Positions 1-5,890 of a stretch of DNA of 64,000 nucleotides are shown here, one piece after another. Origin of the DNA: Promethearchaeota archaeon. GTDB taxonomy: Archaea > Asgardarchaeota > Thorarchaeia > Thorarchaeales > Thorarchaeaceae. Position 1 is the stretch's first letter, and each line of letters begins with the position of its first letter. The stretch is from positions 1-64,000 of the forward strand of contig WJMJ01000096.1 in the NCBI GenBank assembly GCA_014728035.1, in the 5' to 3' direction. A program made the translations under genes and the position numbers. Below the pieces are notes generated by a model that was given only the letters and a program-made list of their open reading frames with translations, was not told the origin of the DNA and did not search any database.

Positions 1-2
1 GA

Positions 3-83
3 AACGGTACTGGAACTGGCTCGGTCCTGGTCAGGGATCCTGTGTCTGTAGACCAAATCTCTATTCCAGATCACTCCATATAA
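3..83 (+). CDS. Possible 3' end of a protein-coding gene (partial)
   Basis: The window opens inside a reading frame of 26 codons ending in TAA. The residues (Gly/Thr-rich, then a Val/Asp/Pro-rich stretch ending in PDHSI) read like an ordinary protein terminus. The other two forward frames also stay open for part of this stretch, so the support is weak. No family can be named from so short a tail. Confidence 0.3.
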   Translation, partial: NGTGTGSVLVRDPVSVDQISIPDHSI

Positions 84-413
84 ACTCCTATCAGATCTTG
101 TCCAACAATGTCCAAGTTTTCAGTAGCTGATTGCTACCCTGGTTCATAGAGGCAGTCCTCTTTTCTTGACCAAATAATACTCTGTGACCAGAAATCTAGA
201 AAATACTGTTATAGATAATATTTCGATGTTTTCTCTCAAAATAACCCTCACAGTATTTGTTCAAGAAACAAGTATTGATTGGTATTTTCATATATCTTGA
301 AGAGATTATGGAAAAGAATTCAACTACTTGATCTAGAAAGTATAACAAATATCGTAATGGTAGAAAATAATTGCGAATCTCAAATTAACCAATATGAATC
401 GAAGTTACTCGTT
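84..413. other. Intergenic stretch without a recognisable gene
   Basis: About 330 AT-rich bases lie between the possible gene end at the left edge and the convergent end of the seven-TM protein gene. Short open frames exist, but none has a ribosome-binding site or a protein-like composition. No tRNA-like cloverleaf, repeat or strong hairpin was seen. Confidence 0.6.
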
Positions 414-1130
414 TCATTCTCCAAATCTCTTGATAAGCCAACTCCTAAACCAATCAGGCATAACCCAGCCCAACCATGCTGCAACATATGCTCCAGAAAT
501 TAGAAAGCCAGCTATCGTAAAAGCGACATAGAGTGACAATGTCGAAGCTTCGAAGATAGTGAGAATAAAGATAACAACATAAGAGAGGAAATATGTCACG
601 CCCCAAGAACCAACCAGCCAGAATTTTGCTTTTGTGGTTATTCGACTAGCCATTGGTGCAGTCTTGAAACAGCTATAACCCAATGGTACGAACACTAGTA
701 ATGTTAGGAGGAAGAGGAATAGATACACCTCTATCGGCGGGTCATAGAACTCTCCAGCGAGAGCAGTCAGCATAGTAGCATTACCTGCAAGAAATCCAAT
801 GGTAGGAATATACCATTTGTTACGTGGTTGAAATAGCCCTCCATAGAAATATGCCATAGGTACGAATGAGATTAGAAATGTCAAAGAGAATAGAAACGAC
901 ATAACAGGTACTAGGTCTGGAATAACGAAAACACGGAGAAACACCTCTGAAAATGTCGCTCCTATGAGACCTAAGGTTTGAAGTATGAAGGTCAATACCA
1001 ATGATGCAGTTAATGGGTCTTTATCTTGTCGCCATCGATTGAAAAGAACCATTGATGTCCAAATTGCTGCCACAATTGCGATATACGTTGACAGCATATC
1101 GATTGCAAATAGTTCAAAGATATTCTGCAT
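414..1130 (-). CDS. Seven-transmembrane protein in a small-GTPase operon
   Basis: I do not recognise the family. The 238-residue protein is almost wholly membrane: seven hydrophobic helices at about residues 9-30, 38-60, 68-101, 105-127, 132-155, 165-195 and 197-225, with short polar loops and a basic C-terminus (RSWLIKRFGE) that would be cytoplasmic if the N-terminus is outside. There is no signal peptide and no transporter motif. It lies 10 bases downstream of the small Cys-containing protein gene, which follows a Ras-like GTPase gene by 3 bases, so the three are very probably one transcript. Membrane location is firm. A sensor or receptor role feeding the GTPase is inference from this arrangement only; a small-molecule carrier remains possible. 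Confidence 0.85.
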   Translation of the reverse strand: MQNIFELFAIDMLSTYIAIVAAIWTSMVLFNRWRQDKDPLTASLVLTFILQTLGLIGATFSEVFLRVFVIPDLVPVMSFLFSLTFLISFVPMAYFYGGLFQPRNKWYIPTIGFLAGNATMLTALAGEFYDPPIEVYLFLFLLTLLVFVPLGYSCFKTAPMASRITTKAKFWLVGSWGVTYFLSYVVIFILTIFEASTLSLYVAFTIAGFLISGAYVAAWLGWVMPDWFRSWLIKRFGE

Positions 1131-1140
1131 TCACTCCACC

Positions 1141-1392
1141 TCAATATTTCTCAAAATACTCGAGCGCTCTAGATTTTTCATCCTGGGAGTCCTCAGCAAC
1201 CTTATCAGCTACATTATCTCCTCTAATAGCAAATTGTTCATCAAGAAATACTGTAAGAACGTGATCTCCATGGTCAAAAGCAACTGAGAAAACACCAACT
1301 GGTGAAAGGTCTAGTTCGGATGGATCAAGCAACTCTTCATACCACTTTTGGCATCGTTTACAGAACAATCGTACGATTCGTTTCTCAGGCAA
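1141..1392 (-). CDS. Small CxxC protein, candidate partner of the GTPase
   Basis: This 83-residue soluble protein begins with a CKRC knuckle (Cys11, Cys14) that could hold half of a metal site. A beta-rich core follows with HGDHVLTVFLDE and an AIRGDN turn, then a charged helix ending in YFEKY. The core matches the N-terminal about 65 residues of the protein encoded at 12515-13177 (DHFVTVYLDKNGAVRG there), so it is a domain used both alone and fused. It sits 3 bases after the GTPase gene and 10 bases before the seven-TM protein gene. Its function is unknown; an adaptor or regulator of the GTPase is inferred from the operon. Confidence 0.8.
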   Translation of the reverse strand: MPEKRIVRLFCKRCQKWYEELLDPSELDLSPVGVFSVAFDHGDHVLTVFLDEQFAIRGDNVADKVAEDSQDEKSRALEYFEKY

Positions 1393-1395
1393 TTT

Positions 1396-1947
1396 TTACA
1401 CCTTATTAATTGGTATTTCTGATTGTACCTCTAGCACAATCCGTAACAGATTAGAAAAAGCTTCATCGACACCTTCTCCTAGTTTTGCACTAGTTTCAAG
1501 ATATCCTGCAAGATTGTGTTTTTCAGAGAGCTTCTCTGCTTCCATCGCATCGACATCTCGACGTATTCCAATATCGGACTTTGCTCCAATAAGAAGAATT
1601 CTATCTGTGGGGATATGTTCCTGCATTAGCGCTAACCATTCAGTGACATGGAGAAAGGTGTGAAATCTTCCTAGATCAAATACTAACAAAGCACCATCAG
1701 CTCCTTTTGCCCACATTGGGAGCATGAAACGAAATCGTTCTTCACCACCAGCATCCTTGATGGTGACCTGAATATCAGAACCATCAACATCATACTTGCA
1801 AGATTCAACATTCACTCCAACTGTGATTTTCTGAGGTTGATAGCTTCTGTCCAAGAGATAACGAATTAGAGTGCTTTTTCCAACTCCACCTTCGCCAGCT
1901 ACCAATAGAATCTTCCCTGATAGTTCAGCCAATTCAGCACCATCCAA
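1396..1947 (-). CDS. Ras/Rab-like small GTPase
   Basis: A 183-residue protein with the full Ras-type G-box order: Walker A GEGGVGKST (18-26), the switch I Thr in the TVGV context (Thr42), G3 DAGGEE (65-70), G4 as GAKSD (120-124) and G5 ETSAK (150-154). The length equals a bare G domain. Two catalytic or specificity positions are unusual: the residue equivalent to Ras Gln61 is Glu69, and the Asn of NKxD is Ala121. There is no C-terminal Cys motif for lipid attachment; the protein ends in PINKV. It is first in a tight operon with a small CxxC protein and a seven-TM protein. Eukaryote-like small GTPases of this kind are abundant in Asgard archaea. It is expected to be a molecular switch; its partner is unknown. 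Confidence 0.93.
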   Translation of the reverse strand: MDGAELAELSGKILLVAGEGGVGKSTLIRYLLDRSYQPQKITVGVNVESCKYDVDGSDIQVTIKDAGGEERFRFMLPMWAKGADGALLVFDLGRFHTFLHVTEWLALMQEHIPTDRILLIGAKSDIGIRRDVDAMEAEKLSEKHNLAGYLETSAKLGEGVDEAFSNLLRIVLEVQSEIPINKV

Positions 1948-2080
1948 GCTCCAAGTATGAATTCTCCTGAGATATTTGATACAAATCTAGTTTTCAAGCT
2001 TGCTAGGATGGAATCTGGAATATATAATGCCTCAAAACATTCTTGATTTATCTTTGAGAAAATCTAATAGATTTTATGAA

Positions 2081-2260
2081 TCATTTAGACCTGTTCTGCT
2101 CTTTCCACTTGATAAACTCATCACAGTACTTGATTCTGCAACAACCATAAAATGTGTAGTCTGAACAAGAAATACATGGTAGATCTTTTGCTTCCAAGTC
2201 TATTGGAATCTTTACAACATCATGAGAAGAAGCTTTACCAGGATCGAACTCGTCTACCAT
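2081..2260 (-). CDS. 59-residue Cys-rich protein
   Basis: An ATG start is preceded by a strong GGAGG site that lies inside the last codons of the upstream TPR-protein gene; the two genes are only 2 bases apart. The protein has five Cys in its middle third (CISC, then GCC and KYC), an acidic N-terminus and a basic C-terminus (KWKEQNRSK). The spacing CxxC-x8-CC-x4-C fits a zinc knuckle or small Fe-S site, but no family is recognised. The coupled start argues that it is a real gene expressed with the TPR protein. Confidence 0.7.
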   Translation of the reverse strand: MVDEFDPGKASSHDVVKIPIDLEAKDLPCISCSDYTFYGCCRIKYCDEFIKWKEQNRSK

Positions 2261-2262
2261 TT

Positions 2263-2832
2263 TTACTCCTCCAAAGAAAGTTCAAGAACAAGTGTATGAA
2301 AAATGTCTTTAATTCCAGTCTGATTGCTATATCTCAATGCCCGCCATATTTTCATCGCATTCTTCATTTCTTTTGACTTCTCAAGAATTATTGCATATCC
2401 AGTCCATGCCTCTCGGTTTAGAACATCAAGCTGAATTGCTCGGCGATAGGATGCCCGAGCAGATTTGATTTCATTGATGCTTGTATAATATTCTCCAAGG
2501 TAGACAAATGTGTCAGCACATACGGGTTGTGTGGATATCCGCTCGCGGATGAGTTGGCAAAAACCAAAATCGGATTCTGGACGAGAGGAAAACTCTGCAA
2601 AGTCACGAAGGATTGAATCAGGTTCCGAGTCCCAAAAGGATGAGTCAAAGTTGGTTGTTGAACCTTCGATGTCTACTGTCATTTTTTCACGCTTCTGTAA
2701 TTCTTCAACTGCAAATTGGTTGCTATGTAGTATCGGGAATGAAGCCTTTTCTGACTTGACTTTGAATGGAAACAGCGTTATGAGTCCTCCTTTTATGCAA
2801 TAAGAGATTATTAAAGAGACAGAAATGTTCAT
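2263..2832 (-). CDS. TPR-repeat protein
   Basis: The C-terminal half holds tandem 34-residue helical hairpins with TPR signatures: a repeat around VYLGEYYTSINEIKSARASYRR and another around AWTGYAIILEKSKEMKNAMK. TPRs bind protein partners. The N-terminal 25 residues are hydrophobic and could be a membrane anchor. The start at 2832 is favoured because a TATA-like element inside the palindrome at 2856-2874 lies about 29 bases upstream, which fits leaderless transcription. A later Met at 2682 would give a 139-residue soluble form and cannot be excluded. The gene is translationally coupled to the 59-residue Cys-rich protein downstream. Confidence 0.75.
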   Translation of the reverse strand: MNISVSLIISYCIKGGLITLFPFKVKSEKASFPILHSNQFAVEELQKREKMTVDIEGSTTNFDSSFWDSEPDSILRDFAEFSSRPESDFGFCQLIRERISTQPVCADTFVYLGEYYTSINEIKSARASYRRAIQLDVLNREAWTGYAIILEKSKEMKNAMKIWRALRYSNQTGIKDIFHTLVLELSLEE

Positions 2833-2855
2833 CTTAAGTATCCAAGTATTACCCC

Positions 2856-2874
2856 GTTATAGCTATGCTATAAC
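2856..2874. promoter_or_regulatory. Perfect palindrome overlapping the TPR-gene promoter
   Basis: GTTATAGC-TAT-GCTATAAC is an 8-base inverted repeat with a 3-base centre. On the minus strand its inner arm supplies a TATA box about 29 bases before the ATG at 2832. The position, symmetry and overlap with the TATA element suggest a repressor operator, or simply a symmetric promoter. Confidence 0.5.
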
Positions 2875-3039
2875 AAGAGTTTGATAATCTTTATTGCTAA
2901 TTCGTTACGGTATTCCGACTCTTTTTGACAAAAACTAGTAGCTTCGCCCGATTAATCGATATTGATGAAATTTGATAGAAAGAACAACCAAGAATTACTT
3001 AAGAAATTCAATATATGTGGAATATCAAATCGCATCAGT

Positions 3040-4131
3040 CTACATTTTGAGATAGGGGAATGCAACATAAACTAATAGTGAAGCATCAAACTCATTGCTT
3101 GAGTGACTGGATGAGTCCAATACAGCGCCAAATTCCTCAATGAACATATCTGCAAACATCTCAAGAGATCTCTTCAAGAAGAGCGAAGAGCGTTCCACAA
3201 TTGCAGTAGCTACAATTCCATATTCTTCTCTTGTTGTGACCATGATAGAGCGGTCTTCTGATACAACACGAGTAAGCGGTGCTTCTGAATCTGATACCTC
3301 TTCTACAACTGATGAAATTGCACTGAGAGCCCCAGCAAAAAGATTTGGGTCTCGTTTCTTGCTCATTTCTCCAAAGTGATAGAGATTCATTCCAGTTGTG
3401 GTGTTAACCTGTATATCATAGATATTGATTGGCAACCTGTAGACATACTCAAAATCTGAACCCAGTGTAATTGCAATAGCAATCATCATAGATATCCGAA
3501 TGAAATCAAGGATTGTAGAGATTCCCTCTCCACCTAATGGATTATCGCCATAAAGAGTTGGGACATCATAGAGAATGATTCCTGAGAGATATGCTAACGT
3601 AACTATCATCAGTGCGATAGATAAAATTAGACTTCTTATTTCTGGTAGACGACGATTTGCATCAAGGTAAACCTTTGATCCATAACCAAATACCAGAGCA
3701 GCAAAAAGTCCAAATCCCGCATGCCAAATAAAATCAATGACAGCAACGTTGGCAGAGTCAGCAACAATCCATCCGAAGTACCCGGATAAGATTGAAACAA
3801 TGCCAACCGTGACAACCGCAGATACTATTTTCCAGTCTGGATTCTCATGACGAGTACCAATGAAAAAGAGACCAAACAAGCCAAAGACAAAAGTCCAGAA
3901 AGTAAGAGTGACTCGAGGAATCAGAATTGGACCCAAGTTAAAGATGTCAAATTCGGGTCCAGCTAGCATGATATTAGCAATACCAGCAAATACACCGATT
4001 ATAGTTGCTTCCTTCAAGAAGTAAATTTTCCTGCCTGTTCTTTTCTCTTGGATAATGAAGACTAAAGCTATGAGAGCAAAACCAGTTGTCAATCCAATTC
4101 CAACCAAGAACAATCCAAAATCCATTCTCAA
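3040..4131 (-). CDS. Seven-TM protein with C-terminal roadblock/longin-like cytoplasmic domain
   Basis: Residues 1-232 contain seven predicted membrane helices (about 4-27, 38-59, 65-92, 99-125, 130-156, 164-189 and 202-232). Residues 236-363 are soluble and alternate strand and helix: a TTGMNLYHF turn, a helix LFAGALSAISSVVEEV, strands DRSIMVTTREEYGIVATAIVE, then a long amphipathic helix. This pattern matches the C-terminal domain of the large surface protein at 15744-20423 in order and spacing. The fold looks like the small alpha/beta roadblock or longin domains that serve GTPases, but that assignment is by eye. The gene stands alone with its own promoter, divergent from the NIPA-like gene. 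A membrane sensor that recruits cytoplasmic partners is inferred. Confidence 0.85.
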   Translation of the reverse strand: MRMDFGLFLVGIGLTTGFALIALVFIIQEKRTGRKIYFLKEATIIGVFAGIANIMLAGPEFDIFNLGPILIPRVTLTFWTFVFGLFGLFFIGTRHENPDWKIVSAVVTVGIVSILSGYFGWIVADSANVAVIDFIWHAGFGLFAALVFGYGSKVYLDANRRLPEIRSLILSIALMIVTLAYLSGIILYDVPTLYGDNPLGGEGISTILDFIRISMMIAIAITLGSDFEYVYRLPINIYDIQVNTTTGMNLYHFGEMSKKRDPNLFAGALSAISSVVEEVSDSEAPLTRVVSEDRSIMVTTREEYGIVATAIVERSSLFLKRSLEMFADMFIEEFGAVLDSSSHSSNEFDASLLVYVAFPYLKM

Positions 4132-4284
4132 ACCCTAAGATCTGATGTAAAAACCGACTTTTATCATTGTTTTGTATATCGAAACCTGTAGTATATCTTG
4201 TTCACTTGAGATTAATTTTGGATATGATTTGATATATACAACAGCATCTTAATAACAAGACAGAAAATGCGAACCTGAATCAAC

Positions 4285-5163
4285 ATGCTGCAACTACTTA
4301 TGACTGGCGTTCTACTAGGTTTGTTACTAGCTATTCTAACCTCATTGCTTTGGAATATTGCTCCAGTCCTGCAAAAAGAAGCATTGGAAGAAATGGAAGA
4401 AATTGAAGCTTCGGGAGCAACCAAACACACCAGACGGCTCTTTGCTAACAAAAGATGGGTTGCGGGTTTTGGCATGTCAATTCTTGGAGGACTAACATAT
4501 CTCCTTGCTACTCAGATGGCAGGAATTGTGATTGTACAACCACTCATGAATATAGGACTTATTGCACTGGTCATACTATCATCCAAACGGTTAGGTGAGA
4601 AGATTGATACTCAGACAATAATAGGGATAATTCTCTTGATTCTAACTCCAATCTTTATCGCATTTGGAGGTGTTTCTGAACCGGTTATGTTCACGGATTA
4701 CTTTACACTTATTCTATTCAGTGGAATTCTTCTTCTTGGTATCGGAATCATGATACCAGTAGCAAATCGGACCACAATCCTCTGGGCACCAATAACATCC
4801 TTTCTGCAGGCTCTTGCATCAATCTATACACAGTGGTTTACTCTAGCACTTTTTGGACAAAATGATTTAATTCAGGGATTCATCAATGCACTAATACCAC
4901 TCATTCTGCTAGGAGTATTTACCTTCGCAGCTGGTGTATATGCGGTCTCAATAGGACTACAAAAGAATCCAGCCGCAAGATTCAACGGTATTGTAGGAAC
5001 TGTGAGTATGTTTGCAGTCATCTTTGGGGGTATTTTCATTTACACTCAGAATATGACAAATCCCCTGTTCTATGGAATAGGTCTGATGTGTGGAGTTATT
5101 GGTGTGATTCTTCTTAGTAGGTATCAAGAATTGGTAGAAGAAAATGATTCTGAATCGAATTAA
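4285..5163 (+). CDS. DMT-superfamily (NIPA-like / EamA-type) membrane transporter
   Basis: A 292-residue protein with nine or ten membrane helices. The N-terminal helix SLLWNIAPVLQKEAL is followed by a basic loop and GFGMSILGGLTYLLATQMAG, the layout of drug/metabolite transporter family members. The paired pattern of a helix, a short polar loop and GLI-ALV resembles the NIPA magnesium-transporter branch, so divalent cation transport is one option; the substrate cannot be read from sequence. It is divergent from the seven-TM gene at 3040-4131, sharing a 150-base promoter region. The start at 4285 has no clear Shine-Dalgarno sequence; a Met at 4300 is an alternative. Confidence 0.8.
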   Translation: MLQLLMTGVLLGLLLAILTSLLWNIAPVLQKEALEEMEEIEASGATKHTRRLFANKRWVAGFGMSILGGLTYLLATQMAGIVIVQPLMNIGLIALVILSSKRLGEKIDTQTIIGIILLILTPIFIAFGGVSEPVMFTDYFTLILFSGILLLGIGIMIPVANRTTILWAPITSFLQALASIYTQWFTLALFGQNDLIQGFINALIPLILLGVFTFAAGVYAVSIGLQKNPAARFNGIVGTVSMFAVIFGGIFIYTQNMTNPLFYGIGLMCGVIGVILLSRYQELVEENDSESN

Positions 5164-5322
5164 TTTGCCAAGCAGATTATTCTTCATCTCATTGAATCGT
5201 AATTGGTAGAAATCTATGAGATTCCATATCTTCTAAATGGAAATGAATCTGAAAATCTCAAAGAGTTCATTTACATTATCCGTTCATCGAGCAATCACAG
5301 ATGTTGAAGAACTGATTCAAAA

Positions 5323-5874
5323 TCAAAGGACGATATCGCGAACCACAATGCCATTTTCCACAATGCCATATGCACAGAATTTTAGCTTCTTCCAACGTTC
5401 AAAGGCAGTATCAAGAACACCTTGTAATTGAGCAAAATAAGTTGTTAAGTTGATGCCATGTGCAACAATCAGAACATTATTCACCTCAGAAGTAGTTTGA
5501 ATTGAATCAATGAATGAAGTAACTCGTGATTGTAATGAGTCTAATGACTCCCAGTCAAGAGCTTGTCCGTTCTCAAAGAACTGCTTCACAGCTTGTCTGT
5601 ATTCTTCTTGTGTCATATTCGATTCTTTTCCACGGTAGAGTTCATTTAATTCTTCAGTGGACTCTAATTCAATATCAAGTCGTTCACATACATATTGAGC
5701 AGTCATTTTCGCTTTGGTTTCATCGGAGGATATTATCCGTTGTACGGAATCAAATATCCCCGTGGCAGCAATCCTCATTGCATCTTCATGTCCGCGTTTT
5801 GTTAGGATCCATTCAGAAACAGGTCTATCAAAATCAAGTTTTGTTTCTGCATGTCGAAAAAAGAAGATTTTCAC
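5323..5874 (-). CDS. Histidine phosphatase superfamily protein
   Basis: The 183-residue protein carries the RHxE phosphohistidine motif as RHAE (residues 7-10), a second conserved SSD-x-A/T-x-A stretch at about 50-60, and the late VAHG motif, the usual three catalytic blocks of the branch-1 histidine phosphatase fold (phosphoglycerate mutase, SixA, CobC). RHG is usually RHA-free, so Ala9 is a mild variant. The length fits the small SixA/CobC-like members rather than glycolytic mutase. Substrate unknown. The gene lies 17 bases after the start-side neighbour's end region, downstream of the large secreted SBBP protein gene, and may be co-transcribed with it or not. Confidence 0.85.
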   Translation of the reverse strand: MKIFFFRHAETKLDFDRPVSEWILTKRGHEDAMRIAATGIFDSVQRIISSDETKAKMTAQYVCERLDIELESTEELNELYRGKESNMTQEEYRQAVKQFFENGQALDWESLDSLQSRVTSFIDSIQTTSEVNNVLIVAHGINLTTYFAQLQGVLDTAFERWKKLKFCAYGIVENGIVVRDIVL

Positions 5875-5890
5875 CGTCTGAACACCACTA

